Notes: generated by a model not told the origin, from the sequence alone. Positions 8,573-17,755 are shown, counted from the stretch's first letter. The stretch: DNA of 64,000 nt from Actinoplanes flavus (GCF_017592555.1 NZ_JAGFNS010000025.1:62001-126000), one strand, 5' to 3'. Numbers and translations are program-made.

Positions 8573-9907
8573 ATGATCCGCCCGGGGGTCACGCTCGGGG
8601 GGCGATACCGCTTGGAGGAGCGGATCGCCGGGGGCGGCATGGGCGACGTCTGGCGCGGCACGGATGACGTGCTCGGCCGTACCGTCGCGGTCAAGATCCT
8701 GCTGCCCGCCCTGCTCGACGAGCCGGGCTTCGCCGAGCGGTTCCGCGGTGAGGCCCGGACCATGGCGACCATCAACCACCCGGGCGTCGTGGACGTCTAC
8801 GACTACGGCAGCGACCAGCAGATCGCGTTCCTGGTCATGGAGTACGTCGAGGGTGACGCCCTCTCCCGGACGCTGAGCCGGGTGGGCCGTCTGACGCCGG
8901 CCCGGACCATGGCGCTCGTCGCGCAGGCCGCCGACGCGCTCCAGGCCGCACACGGCAACGGCATCGTGCATCGCGACGTCAAACCCGGAAACCTTCTGGT
9001 ACGCCCGAACGGCACCCTGGTCCTGACCGACTTCGGTATCGCCCGCTCCGCACTCGTGGGCCAGCTCACGGTGGCCGGCGCGGTGCTGGGCACGGCGTCG
9101 TACATTTCCCCGGAGCAGGCCGCCGGCGACGTCGCCACCCCGGCCTCCGATGTGTACGCCCTCGGTGTCGTCGCCTACCAGTGCCTCTCCGGCCACCGCC
9201 CGTTCGACGGCGCCACCCCGATCGAGATCGCCATGAAGCACGTCCGGGAGACCCCGCGGCCGCTGCCCGGCGACATCCCGCCCGCGGTCCGCGCCATCGT
9301 GGAACGCGCCATGGCCAAGGACCCGGCGGCCCGCTGGCCCAGCGCCTCGGCGATGGCCGCGGTGGCCCGGCAGGCGGCGTCCTCGCTGACCACGAACGTG
9401 CAGCAGCCGGTCGTTCAGCCGGCCCCGCCGGTCAGCCCGGCGCCGCCGATGAACCGTCCGCAGTCCGGCGGCCCCACCGCGGGAGCGGCCCGGGCCGCGG
9501 TGCCCCGGCCGGTCTCCGGCGCCCGGGGAGCGGCGTCGGTGCCGGTCCCGCCGGTGGCGCCACCGATGTCGCCGGCTCCCTACCGGCAGCAGTCGGCTCC
9601 GCCGGTCAACGCCTACCATCCTCCGGCCGCCAAGCCGGAGAGCTCCTTCGGACGCCAGGTGCTGGTTGTCCTCGCCGTCGTACTGGCGCTCCTGGTGCTG
9701 CTCTGCGCCGGGGTCATCTCTTTCCTGTTACGACATGGCAACGGCACCACCGCCGGGAGCAACACGCTGGGCTATCACAGCAGCTCCCCGGCTATCCTCC
9801 GCTCGGGCGTGGTCGCTGACCCTGTGTCGGTGACGTCGTACCGTCTTACGAAAGCCGATGCCCAGCTCGGCTGGATCCGACCGAACGAAGGACGACAGAC
9901 GTTATGA
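8573..9907 (+). CDS. pknA: PknA-type Ser/Thr protein kinase
   Basis: The protein has 444 residues. The Hanks-type kinase domain covers about residues 1-270, with a Gly-rich loop (IAGGGMGDVW), the catalytic VAVKIL lysine, HRDVKPGNLL, DFGIAR and the GTASYISPEQ segment. A Pro/Ala/Val linker leads to one membrane helix at about 361-383 and a short outer tail without PASTA repeats, as in PknA of mycobacteria. It phosphorylates growth and division proteins. It overlaps pknB by ATGA. Confidence 0.94.
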   Translation: MIRPGVTLGGRYRLEERIAGGGMGDVWRGTDDVLGRTVAVKILLPALLDEPGFAERFRGEARTMATINHPGVVDVYDYGSDQQIAFLVMEYVEGDALSRTLSRVGRLTPARTMALVAQAADALQAAHGNGIVHRDVKPGNLLVRPNGTLVLTDFGIARSALVGQLTVAGAVLGTASYISPEQAAGDVATPASDVYALGVVAYQCLSGHRPFDGATPIEIAMKHVRETPRPLPGDIPPAVRAIVERAMAKDPAARWPSASAMAAVARQAASSLTTNVQQPVVQPAPPVSPAPPMNRPQSGGPTAGAARAAVPRPVSGARGAASVPVPPVAPPMSPAPYRQQSAPPVNAYHPPAAKPESSFGRQVLVVLAVVLALLVLLCAGVISFLLRHGNGTTAGSNTLGYHSSSPAILRSGVVADPVSVTSYRLTKADAQLGWIRPNEGRQTL

Positions 9908-11670
9908 CGGCGCAGGCCCGCCTGCTCGGCGGCAGGTATCAGGTCGGCGAGCTGCTCGGCTACGGCGGCATGGCCGAGGTGCACCGTGGCCGTGACCTCC
10001 GGCTCGGGCGCGACGTCGCGATCAAGATGCTGCGTACCGACCTGGCTCGCGACGCCACGTTCCAGGAGAGGTTCCGCCGCGAGGCGCAGAACTCCGCGGC
10101 GCTGAACCACCCCGCCATCGTCGCCGTCTACGACACCGGTGAAGAGGTGTCGGCCACCGGCGAGAAGCTCCCGTTCATCGTGATGGAGTTCGTCAACGGA
10201 CGGACCCTCAAGGAGGTACTCGCCCAGGAGCAGCGCCTCCAGCCACGCCGGGCCCTCGAGATCATCGCCGACATCGACGCCGCCCTGGAGTTCAGCCACC
10301 GGCACGGGATCATCCACCGGGACATCAAGCCCGGCAACGTGATGATCACGCAGAACGGCCAGGTCAAGGTGATGGACTTCGGCATCGCCCGGGCGCTGGC
10401 CAGCGGCGCCACCACGATGACGCAGACCAGCGCGGTCATCGGCACGGCACAGTACCTCTCCCCGGAGCAGGCGCGCGGCGAGTCCGTCGACGCCCGGTCC
10501 GATGTGTACGCCGCCGGTTGCGTCCTCTTCGAGCTGGTCATCGGCCACCCGCCGTTCGTCGGTGACAGCCCGGTGAGCGTGGCGTACCAGCACGTCCGGG
10601 AGGACCCGCGGACGCCCAGCTCGATCAACCGGGAGATTCCGCCGGAGATCGACGCGATCGTCCTGAAGGCGCTGGCCAAGAACCCGCTCAACCGCTACCA
10701 GAGCGCCCAGGAGATGCGCGCCGACGCGCTGCGTGCCGTCTCCGGCCGCCCGGTGATGGCCACCCCGGTGATGAGCCAGGCCGAGACCGTGGCGATGACC
10801 GGCGGCCCGCGCCAGCAGTGGCAGCCGCAGGCCGCCACCACCATGCAGCGGCCGGTCTCGCCGGCGATGGGCCCGCCCCAAAAGCCGGAGAGCCGGTCGT
10901 CGTGGGTGATGGCCGCGGTGGCCGGCGTGGCCGTACTGGTCGTGGTGGTTCTCGGTGTGGCCCTGGCGATGGACCGCGACAAGACGCCCACCAACAACGA
11001 GCCGCAGTCGGTCCCCATGCCGACGTTGGTGGATCTGACCGTGGACCAGGCGAACGCGGAACTCACCCGGGTGGGGCTGACCAACGTCGTTCCCAAGAAG
11101 CCGACGACGCGTGAGGACTGCGACGGCAAGATCGTCGACCAGAACCCGCAGCCCGGCACCACCACGGAGCTCACCCAGCAGGTGAGTTATCAGGTGTGCA
11201 ACAAGCCTAACGAGGTGCCCGTGCCGACGGGCCTGGTCGGTGGCACCAGCGCCGCGGCCAAGGCGGCCATTGAGGGTGCCGGTCTCGAGGTGGACTTCCG
11301 CAGTATCGACAACGTGGCCGAAAAGGGTCAGGTTCTCGATGTCGAGAGCGAGGGCGAGAAGGTTCCGCCCGGCACCACGATCACGGTCAAGGTGTCGAAC
11401 AACAACCTGGTGATCGTGCCGGACGTGGAGAAGCGGACCCAGGAGGCCGCCGAGGCCCTGCTGGAGGCGAACTTCCTGACCTTCGACGTGGTCTTCGTCC
11501 AGGTCGACGGCGAGCCGGGCACCGTGCTCAGCCAGACTCCCGCCGCCGGGAAGAAGGTCAAGAAGAACACGCAGGTCAAGCTGCAGGTGATCGTCGCAGC
11601 CGACCCGAACCCGAGCGGCTCCCCGTCGCCCGACCCGACCGGCGCGGGCGCCGGTGAGGAAGTCGACTGA
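9904..11670 (+). CDS. pknB: PknB-type Ser/Thr kinase with three PASTA repeats
   Basis: The protein has 588 residues. The kinase domain covers about 1-275, with YGGMAEVHRG, IKML, HRDIKPGNVM, DFGIAR and GTAQYLSPEQ motifs. One membrane helix lies at about 333-355, and three PASTA repeats follow outside (starting near residues 370, 438 and 502; the third with the IVPDVEKRTQEAAE opening). PASTA domains bind muropeptides or lipid II and so couple wall state to kinase activity. Mycobacterial PknB has four repeats, many actinomycetes three to four. A Ser/Pro/Asp tail ends the protein. Confidence 0.95.
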   Translation: MTAQARLLGGRYQVGELLGYGGMAEVHRGRDLRLGRDVAIKMLRTDLARDATFQERFRREAQNSAALNHPAIVAVYDTGEEVSATGEKLPFIVMEFVNGRTLKEVLAQEQRLQPRRALEIIADIDAALEFSHRHGIIHRDIKPGNVMITQNGQVKVMDFGIARALASGATTMTQTSAVIGTAQYLSPEQARGESVDARSDVYAAGCVLFELVIGHPPFVGDSPVSVAYQHVREDPRTPSSINREIPPEIDAIVLKALAKNPLNRYQSAQEMRADALRAVSGRPVMATPVMSQAETVAMTGGPRQQWQPQAATTMQRPVSPAMGPPQKPESRSSWVMAAVAGVAVLVVVVLGVALAMDRDKTPTNNEPQSVPMPTLVDLTVDQANAELTRVGLTNVVPKKPTTREDCDGKIVDQNPQPGTTTELTQQVSYQVCNKPNEVPVPTGLVGGTSAAAKAAIEGAGLEVDFRSIDNVAEKGQVLDVESEGEKVPPGTTITVKVSNNNLVIVPDVEKRTQEAAEALLEANFLTFDVVFVQVDGEPGTVLSQTPAAGKKVKKNTQVKLQVIVAADPNPSGSPSPDPTGAGAGEEVD

Positions 11671-11686
11671 GGCGTAGGACGACGAG

Positions 11687-11718
11687 AAAGGCCGGGGGAG
11701 GAGATCCCCCGGCCTTTT
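11687..11718. terminator. Bidirectional terminator between pknB and trpG
   Basis: A 12-bp stem AAAGGCCGGGGG / CCCCCGGCCTTT encloses a seven-base loop and is followed by T residues on the plus strand and A residues before it, so it can end both the kinase operon and the convergent trpG transcript. Confidence 0.9.
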
Positions 11719-11730
11719 CGTTTCGCCGGA

Positions 11731-12381
11731 TCAGGCGGTGGCGAAGGCGGCGCGGCGGCGGGTCTCCACCTCGGCGGCCAGCGCCGGGGCCTTCTCCAGG
11801 GCGGACGGCAGGCCGCAGGAGGCCAGCCAGTTCGCCAGCATGGTGTGACCGCCTTCGGTCAGCACCGACTCCGGGTGGAACTGCACACCCTCGATCGGCA
11901 GGTCGCGGTGCCGCATCGCCATCACCACGCCGGACTCGGTCGTGCCGGTCACCTCGATCTCCGCGGGCAGGGTCTCCGGCACGACGGCGAGCGAGTGGTA
12001 GCGGGTGGCGGTGAACGGGTCGGGCAGCCCGGCGAGCACACCCACGCCCCGGTGGTGCACATCGGAGGTCTTGCCGTGCAGCAGCTCGGGGGCGCGGGCC
12101 ACGGTCGCCCCGAACGCGGCACCGATCGCCTGGTGGCCCAGGCAGACACCGAACATCGGGATCTTCCCGGCGTACTCCCGGATGACGTCCATCATGATCC
12201 CGGCGCGGGTCGGCTCGCCGGGGCCGGGCGACAGCAGGATGCCGGCCGCGCCGAAGCCGCCCACGTCGGCCACCGAGATCTCGTCGTTGCGCCGCACCTC
12301 GCAGTCGGCGCCGAGCTGGCCAAGGTACTGCACCAGGTTGAAGACGAACGAGTCGTAGTTGTCGATCACCAGAATGCGCAC
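11731..12381 (-). CDS. trpG: TrpG/PabA-type glutamine amidotransferase
   Basis: This 216-residue class I amidotransferase supplies ammonia from glutamine to anthranilate or aminodeoxychorismate synthase. It starts VRILVIDNYDSFVFNLVQ, has the nucleophile in GVCLGHQ, the oxyanion LLSPGPGEP motif, and the His-Glu pair in VQFHPESV. I chose the GTG at 12381 because it gives the family's normal N-terminus; an in-frame extension to 12462 has no counterpart. The same gene sits beside pknB in mycobacteria and streptomycetes. No synthase large subunit is in the window. Confidence 0.92.
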   Translation of the reverse strand: MRILVIDNYDSFVFNLVQYLGQLGADCEVRRNDEISVADVGGFGAAGILLSPGPGEPTRAGIMMDVIREYAGKIPMFGVCLGHQAIGAAFGATVARAPELLHGKTSDVHHRGVGVLAGLPDPFTATRYHSLAVVPETLPAEIEVTGTTESGVVMAMRHRDLPIEGVQFHPESVLTEGGHTMLANWLASCGLPSALEKAPALAAEVETRRRAAFATA

Positions 12382-12385
12382 GTCA

Positions 12386-12637
12386 TCACCTGCTGGGAGT
12401 GGGCTGCGGCTGATTGGAGGTGGTGCTGTACGGAAGCTCGTCGTCCGGAAGTGTCGCGCCACCGGCGTCCTCCCCGGTGCCGGCCTCCACCTGGACGTCG
12501 TCGAACGGCAGCAGCGGGGTGGCCCACGGGAACACCACGTACCAGAGCAGCAGCCCGACCACCGACATCAGCGCCAGCGACATGGCCAGCTTGCTCCAGC
12601 CGCCGCCGGGCAGCTTGCGCCAGATCCATGCGTACAT
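12386..12637 (-). CDS. Small single-pass membrane protein
   Basis: The protein has 83 residues: a short basic N-terminus (MYAWIWRKLPGGGWSK), one membrane helix at about 17-38, and an acidic Thr/Pro/Gln-rich outer tail. It lies between the class E sortase and trpG and is spaced only a few bases from each, so it is part of that operon. I do not know a function. Location suggests a role at the envelope, perhaps with the sortase. No sorting signal (LAxTG type) is present. Confidence 0.7.
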   Translation of the reverse strand: MYAWIWRKLPGGGWSKLAMSLALMSVVGLLLWYVVFPWATPLLPFDDVQVEAGTGEDAGGATLPDDELPYSTTSNQPQPTPSR

Positions 12638-12640
12638 CCG

Positions 12641-14134
12641 TCATGCCTTCATCTCGGCCGGCATGCCGGCGTCGGGCAGTGCCTGGTCGCGGGGGACGGT
12701 CTGCACCAGTTCGGCGTGGATGACCAGGCGCTGGTAGTTGTTGAACTTCGGGTTGCAGGTGGTCAGCGTGAGCAGCGCCTTGGTGGGTTTCGCCTTGGGC
12801 TTGCCCGGGACCGCGGCGACCACCTCGACCTGGTTCGGCTTCACGATCTCCTGGTCGTAGACGCGGTAGACGAACCAGCTCTCCCGGGTCTCGACGCCGA
12901 TCACGTCGCCGGACTGGAGCTCGTCGAGGCGCCAGAAGATCTTCTTGATCCGGTGGCCGGCGACCGAGAAGTTGCCGATCTTTCCGGGTTTCGCGGTCTC
13001 CGGGTAGTGGCCCGGCGCGTACCGGATGTCGTCGGGCTGCACGCCGTCGACGACCACCCACTTCTTGTCGAACTTCGGGATGTAGAGGCGGCCGACCAGG
13101 TTGGCGCCGGGCGCCTTGGGGCCCTTGACCGCGGTGCTCGCGGTCGGCGCCACGGTCGGGTCGGCCCAGGCCTGGTCCAGTTCCTCGCCGAGGTTGTCCT
13201 GTTCGGCCTGCACCGCCGCGGAGTTGCCGAAGACCTGGTAGCCGGCGAAGAGCAGCACCACCAGACCGAAAGTGATCATTACTTCGCCGGCGGTGCGGAT
13301 GCCGGTCCGGATGCGGGAGCCGACGGTGGGGCGGGTCAGCTCCGAATAGACGCTCTTGTAACCCTCGTCGGTCTGCTCCGGCCGCAGCCTGACCACCCGC
13401 TCGCCCCGCTTCGCCTTGACCGGCTCCGCGGTGTCCGGGTCCGGTGTGCCGGTGCCGGCCGGGTCGCCACCGGCGCCCGTCCCGGTTGCGGCGGTCACCG
13501 GTGCGGCTCCGAGCGCGGCGTCCGGCCCGGCCGCCTCCCGGGCGGCATCCGCCGCGCTCTTCGCGGGTTTCGCCGGGACCGTCGGAAGGATGCCGGTCGG
13601 AGCATCCACCGTACGGATGACCGTGGTGACGCTCGGATCCCGTGTCGGCCCGGCCGTCCAGGGCTGCGCCGGTGTGCCCGTCGTGGGCAGCCATGCGGTG
13701 GTCCCGCCGGGAGTGCCGGGCGCCTCCGGCGGGGGCCAGGCCGGCTCGGTGCGCGACCAGCGGTCACTGGGCTGCCGGCCGGCGGAGGGTACGCCGATGG
13801 CCGTCATCGGGTCGGTGGGCGGGCTCAGCGGCTCGCTGGGCGGCGGTATCGCCGGGGCGGGGGTCCAGGTGGGGATGGGCACCCTCGGGTCGCCCAGCTC
13901 GTTTGCGGGGGCCTTCGCGGGGAAGGTGCTCTCGCCGGCCCGCGACGCCGTGGGCTCGGGACGCGGGTCGACGTTGCCGCCCGGCCCGATCGGCGGCGCG
14001 AGTGGCCCGCCGGGCACCCCGTCGGGCGCCGCATCGGTGATCCGGGGGATGTAGGCGGTCTGCGCGTCGCTGTCCGGTGCGCGGTGGCGGCCCGATCCGG
14101 ACGGACGTGCCGGGTACTCGGGGGGAACCATCAC
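12641..14134 (-). CDS. Class E sortase with a long disordered N-terminus
   Basis: This 497-residue membrane transpeptidase would anchor surface proteins (class E enzymes prefer LAxTG signals) to peptidoglycan. Residues 1-270 are Pro/Thr/Ala-rich and probably cytoplasmic and disordered; a membrane helix lies at about 282-304; the sortase barrel covers about 345-495. The catalytic His is in SVAGHR (about residue 393), the Cys in LTTCNPKF (about 459) and the Arg in YQRLV (about 468). Class E enzymes are usually near 200-350 residues, so the N-terminal extension is unusual. GTG at 14134 or ATG at 14131 may start it; both overlap the DUF881 stop. Confidence 0.88.
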   Translation of the reverse strand: MMVPPEYPARPSGSGRHRAPDSDAQTAYIPRITDAAPDGVPGGPLAPPIGPGGNVDPRPEPTASRAGESTFPAKAPANELGDPRVPIPTWTPAPAIPPPSEPLSPPTDPMTAIGVPSAGRQPSDRWSRTEPAWPPPEAPGTPGGTTAWLPTTGTPAQPWTAGPTRDPSVTTVIRTVDAPTGILPTVPAKPAKSAADAAREAAGPDAALGAAPVTAATGTGAGGDPAGTGTPDPDTAEPVKAKRGERVVRLRPEQTDEGYKSVYSELTRPTVGSRIRTGIRTAGEVMITFGLVVLLFAGYQVFGNSAAVQAEQDNLGEELDQAWADPTVAPTASTAVKGPKAPGANLVGRLYIPKFDKKWVVVDGVQPDDIRYAPGHYPETAKPGKIGNFSVAGHRIKKIFWRLDELQSGDVIGVETRESWFVYRVYDQEIVKPNQVEVVAAVPGKPKAKPTKALLTLTTCNPKFNNYQRLVIHAELVQTVPRDQALPDAGMPAEMKA

Positions 14135-14952
14135 CGGGCAGCCTGCGCCGATCGGAGGTCGGTCGATCCGTCGTACGCCTGCAAAGTCACGTTCTTCTCC
14201 ACCTTTTCCTGGTAGCCGAGCCCGAAGTCGGCGACGGCCTCCCGGAACTGCCTGACTCCCTCTGACGACTCCAACGCGCGACTCAGCGCTGTGGGTTCGC
14301 CGATCGCCGTGATCTTGAACGGAGGTGAGAAGACCTGGCCGTGAAGGAGCAGCGTGTTGCCGACACAGCGTACCGCGCTCGTGGAGATCACCCGGACGTC
14401 CATGATCGTCATAGCCTCGGCCCCACCAGCCCAGAGAGCGTTCACGACGGCCTGCACGTCGCCCTGGTGGACGACCAGAGCGTCGTTGTCCGGAGCGTTG
14501 TCGCCGAAGTCGGAATCACGCCTGGGGGAGTCGTCGAGAGTGATGCTCAGGCCCGGGCCGCGCATCTTCGAGAAGCCGGCCGACTGACGCAGGGCGCCGG
14601 CCTGATGGAGAGCCGGCCGGCCCAGCTCGGCCAGCCGGGCGGTCTCGGCGTCGACCGACTTCCGCAACTCGGCCGCGCGCTTCTCGCCGGCCGCCAGGCG
14701 AGCCCGCTTCTCGGCGATCAGTTGGGTCAGCTGTGGGCGCCGGTCGTCGCGCAGCGCCGTACCGTCGGCGGTGTTGGCGGAGGTGGTGAAGAGCAGACCC
14801 GCCGCCAGCGCGATCAGCGGAACCCCCACCGACCAGAGGGAACGGCGCTGGTCGCGCCGTGGCCGGAGGCCGCGGGCGACGCGCCGGAGAACGAGTTTCC
14901 AGGAGGCCCCGGCGACGCCGTCGTCCACGTCGCCTCCCACTCGAAAGCCCAC
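14131..14952 (-). CDS. DUF881 family membrane-anchored protein
   Basis: The protein has 273 residues: a basic N-terminus, one membrane helix at about 42-60, an Arg/Ala/Glu-rich coiled-coil (about 75-115), and a DUF881 domain with GPGLSITLDDSP and D-x-D-NALVVHQGDVQAVVNALW motifs and a conserved CVGNTLLLHG stretch. DUF881 proteins resemble divisome YlxW/FtsLB-like factors and in mycobacteria and streptomycetes lie beside crgA and pknB. It overlaps the sortase start, so both belong to one operon. Confidence 0.88.
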   Translation of the reverse strand: MGFRVGGDVDDGVAGASWKLVLRRVARGLRPRRDQRRSLWSVGVPLIALAAGLLFTTSANTADGTALRDDRRPQLTQLIAEKRARLAAGEKRAAELRKSVDAETARLAELGRPALHQAGALRQSAGFSKMRGPGLSITLDDSPRRDSDFGDNAPDNDALVVHQGDVQAVVNALWAGGAEAMTIMDVRVISTSAVRCVGNTLLLHGQVFSPPFKITAIGEPTALSRALESSEGVRQFREAVADFGLGYQEKVEKNVTLQAYDGSTDLRSAQAAR

Positions 14953-15126
14953 CCCGCCCCCCTCAAGAACAGACGCCGAGGTATTTTCCTGCCCCGGCGG
15001 GTGCCTCTCGGCACAACGCCTTGACTACGCTAGCTGTCGAACAGTATTCGCCACGGGCAGCATTCGGGACTCCCGGAGCCGCTCAGCGGTGGGTTGTTCA
15101 CCACTTGTTGCCCTCAGGAGAGCACC

Positions 15127-15390
15127 GTGCCCAAGTCGCAGGTTCGCAAGAAGAAGGTCTACACCCCGCCGTCGGACATCAGCCCGGCAGTCAAGGGTGC
15201 GTCCAACAAGCCGAGTCCGGTGTGGGTTCCGGCCACCGCGGTCGCCCTGATCGTCATCGGCATCGCGTGGCTCGTCGTCTACTACCTGTCCTCCCAGCAG
15301 TGGCCGGTGGAGAGCTGGGGCTACTGGAACCTCGCGGTCGGCTTCGGCTGCATGGTGGCCTCCCTGGGCCTGCTCTCGCGCTGGCGCTGA
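15127..15390 (+). CDS. crgA: CrgA cell division protein
   Basis: This 87-residue protein is normal length for CrgA, an actinobacterial septation factor that binds FtsZ, FtsI and other divisome proteins. It has a basic start (PKSQVRKKKVYTPP), then two membrane helices at about 36-58 and 66-84 joined by the typical QQWPVESWGYWNLAVGF segment. I chose the GTG at 15127 with a CAGGAG site; a longer frame from 15094 lacks support. It diverges from the DUF881/sortase/trpG operon. Confidence 0.93.
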   Translation: MPKSQVRKKKVYTPPSDISPAVKGASNKPSPVWVPATAVALIVIGIAWLVVYYLSSQQWPVESWGYWNLAVGFGCMVASLGLLSRWR

Positions 15391-15436
15391 ATCTCACACT
15401 CCGCCATCGCGCGGTCCCGTGAAAAACTGCAGAAGC

Positions 15437-15469
15437 AAGCGCACCCCCGCTCGTCGTGGGGTGCGCTTT
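15437..15469 (+). terminator. Rho-independent terminator after crgA
   Basis: An 11-bp perfect stem AAGCGCACCCC / GGGGTGCGCTT with a ten-base loop is followed by TTTC. It is 46 bp past the crgA stop. Confidence 0.85.
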
Positions 15470-15489
15470 CGGCGTGGGGGTGCATCGCC

Positions 15490-15531
15490 TTGACCTGCGG
15501 CGCGCGCCCGTCTATTACTCGTGGGTAACAT
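15490..15531 (+). promoter_or_regulatory. etfD promoter with palindromic operator
   Basis: TTGACC at 15490-15495 and TATTAC at 15513-15518 are spaced by 17 bp and fit a -35/-10 pair. The palindrome TTACTCGTGGGTAA at 15515-15528 overlaps the -10 box, the place where a repressor would block transcription. A nearly identical palindrome (TTACTGACGGGTAA) lies in the promoter of the acyl-CoA dehydrogenase gene at 25188-25201. The regulator is not in the window; a TetR-family fatty-acid repressor is an inference. Confidence 0.6.
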
Positions 15532-15564
15532 AGGCTGGCGCACCGCCGACCGAGGAGGCACCAG

Positions 15565-17712
15565 ATGGGCATCGCGCAGATAATCGCCACCGTCTTAGCG
15601 GGGGCAATCACGGTGGTGGCCGTCTATCTGGCGGTTCGCGCCGTCATGACCATCACCGCGGTGATCCGGCAGGGCCAGCCCGATCCGGCCCGATTCGCCG
15701 AGCCGAAGGTCCGGACGAAGACCATGCTGGTGGAGACCGTCGGTCACACCAGGATGCTGAAGTGGTCCGCCATCGGCGCGGCCCACTGGTTCGTGATGGT
15801 CTCGTTCGTCATCCTGTCGTCGCTGGTCCTCGAGGCCTACTTCGAGGTCGTCGACCCGCACCTGGGCCTGCCGATCATCGGGCACTGGGTCGTCTTCGGC
15901 CTGGTCACCGAGTGGATCGGTATCCTCGGCACGGTCGGCATCCTCTACCTGGTGCTCGTCCGCCAGCGCCAGAAGCCGGGCGCGGTGAAGCGGAGCCGGT
16001 TCCTGGGTTCGACCATGTGGCAGGCGTACTTCGTCGAGGCCGTCATCGTCGGGGTGCTGATCTTCGGCTTCCTGATCCGGGGCTTCAAGGTCGCGACCGA
16101 CCACTTCGAGTACCCGCTGTGGGCCACTCCGCTGAGCCACGCCATCGGCTCGGTGCTCCCGGCCTGGGAGGCCGGCGCCACCTGGGCCGCGCTCGTCAAG
16201 ATCCTGATCTCGATGACCTGGCTGATCACCATCTCGCTGAACCCGACGATGGGCGTCGCCTGGCACCGCTTCCTGGCGTTCTTCAACATCTACTTCAAGC
16301 GCAGCCCGGAGAAGCCGGCCGGTTCCGGCCTGGGCGCCCTGAAGCCGATGATGAGCGAGGGCAAGCCGCTCGACTTCGAGGAGGCCGACCCGGAGAAGGA
16401 CCTCTTCGGCGTCAACCAGGTCGAGCAGTTCACCTGGAAGGGCCTGCTCGACTTCTCCACCTGCACCGAGTGCGGCCGCTGCCAGTCGCAGTGCCCGGCG
16501 TGGAACACGGCCAAGCCGCTGTCGCCGAAGCTGCTCGTGCTCTCGCTGCGCGATCACGCCTACGCCAAGGCGCCCTACCTGCTCGCCGGTGGCGGCAAGG
16601 ACCTGATGGGCGAGGAGAAGGCCACCGAGGCGCAGCTCGCCCACATGGACGTCCTCGCTCTCGCCGAGGGCAACCGCCCGCTGATCGGCACCGCCGAGGA
16701 GCAGGGTGTCATCGACCCGGACGTGCTCTGGTCCTGCACCACCTGCGGCGCCTGCGTCGAGCAGTGCCCGGTCGACATCGAGCACATCGACCACATCGTC
16801 GACATGCGCCGCTACCAGGTGCTGATCGAGTCGAGCTTCCCCTCCGAGGCCGGCGTCATGCTGCGCAACCTGGAGAACAAGGGCAACCCGTGGGGCGCCC
16901 CGCAGAACACCCGCGAGGACTGGACCAAGGGCCTGGACTTCGAGGTGCCGCGGGTCGGCGAGGTCGAGGACTTCGACTACCTGTTCTGGGTCGGCTGCGC
17001 CGGCGCCTTCGAGGACCGGGCCAAGAAGACCACCCGCGCGGTGGCCACGCTGCTCAACGAGGCCGGTGTCAAGTACGCCATCCTCGGCGAGGGCGAGACC
17101 TGCACCGGCGACCCGGCCCGCCGGATCGGCAACGAGTTCATCTTCCAGATGCTCGCCCAGCAGAACGTCGAGGTGCTGAACGAGGCGCTCGGCGAGAACA
17201 CCACCAAGAAGATCGTCGCGACCTGCCCGCACTGCTTCAACACCCTCGGCAACGAGTACGAGCAGCTCGGTCTCAAGGTCGAGGTGGTCCACCACACCCA
17301 GCTGCTGGCGCACCTGGTCAAGGAGGGCAAGCTCACCCCGGTCCAGCCGATCGAGGGTGACGTCACCTACCACGACCCCTGCTACCTGGGCCGCCACAAC
17401 CGGGTCTTCGACGCCCCGCGTGAGGTGCTCGGCGAGACGGCCAACCTGGTCGAGATGCCGCGTAACCAGGAACGCTCCTTCTGCTGCGGCGCCGGCGGCG
17501 CCCGGATGTGGATGGAGGAGCGGATCGGCAAGCGGATCAACGTCGAGCGTACCGAGGAGGCCCTGGCCACCGGCGCCAAGACGATCGCCGTGGGCTGCCC
17601 GTTCTGCTACACGATGATCGGCGACGGGGTCACCGGCAAGGGCAAGCAGGAAGAGGTCGAGGTGGTCGACGTGGCCACCGTCCTGCTCCGCTCGCTCAAG
17701 AAGGACGCCTGA
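15565..17712 (+). CDS. etfD: EtfD-like membrane Fe-S oxidoreductase
   Basis: This 715-residue protein resembles mycobacterial EtfD (Rv0338c), which passes electrons from electron-transfer flavoprotein to the menaquinone pool during beta-oxidation. The N-terminal 270 residues hold about five membrane helices of NarI type; two 4Fe-4S motifs follow (CTECGRCQSQCP near residue 303 and CTTCGACVEQCP near 393); the C-terminal half has two CCG-type domains (CPHCFNTLGNEY, CYLGRHN and SFCCGAGGARMW). ATG at 15565 follows a GAGGAGG site. No etfAB genes are here, but a FadE5-like dehydrogenase with the same promoter palindrome is 9.7 kb downstream. Confidence 0.88.
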   Translation: MGIAQIIATVLAGAITVVAVYLAVRAVMTITAVIRQGQPDPARFAEPKVRTKTMLVETVGHTRMLKWSAIGAAHWFVMVSFVILSSLVLEAYFEVVDPHLGLPIIGHWVVFGLVTEWIGILGTVGILYLVLVRQRQKPGAVKRSRFLGSTMWQAYFVEAVIVGVLIFGFLIRGFKVATDHFEYPLWATPLSHAIGSVLPAWEAGATWAALVKILISMTWLITISLNPTMGVAWHRFLAFFNIYFKRSPEKPAGSGLGALKPMMSEGKPLDFEEADPEKDLFGVNQVEQFTWKGLLDFSTCTECGRCQSQCPAWNTAKPLSPKLLVLSLRDHAYAKAPYLLAGGGKDLMGEEKATEAQLAHMDVLALAEGNRPLIGTAEEQGVIDPDVLWSCTTCGACVEQCPVDIEHIDHIVDMRRYQVLIESSFPSEAGVMLRNLENKGNPWGAPQNTREDWTKGLDFEVPRVGEVEDFDYLFWVGCAGAFEDRAKKTTRAVATLLNEAGVKYAILGEGETCTGDPARRIGNEFIFQMLAQQNVEVLNEALGENTTKKIVATCPHCFNTLGNEYEQLGLKVEVVHHTQLLAHLVKEGKLTPVQPIEGDVTYHDPCYLGRHNRVFDAPREVLGETANLVEMPRNQERSFCCGAGGARMWMEERIGKRINVERTEEALATGAKTIAVGCPFCYTMIGDGVTGKGKQEEVEVVDVATVLLRSLKKDA

Positions 17713-17726
17713 CCCGGATGTCTCCT

Positions 17727-17755
17727 GATGGCCGGTCGCCTCGGCGGCCGGCCAT
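17727..17755 (+). terminator. Hairpin downstream of etfD
   Basis: GATGGCCGG and CCGGCCATC form a 9-bp stem around a GC-rich inner loop that can also pair, 15 bp after the etfD stop. There is no T tract, so termination is only likely. Confidence 0.5.

Noticed and set aside
5333..8775. Long minus-strand frames of 569 and 679 codons
   Set aside because: They mirror rodA, pbpA and pknA, whose motifs are unambiguous on the plus strand.
12359..14215. Plus-strand frame of 618 codons
   Set aside because: It is opposite the class E sortase and trpG start; the minus strand carries recognisable catalytic motifs.
15595..17397. Minus-strand frame of 600 codons
   Set aside because: It is the antisense of the EtfD-like gene, with Leu/Val/Asp/Glu/Arg bias and no domain.
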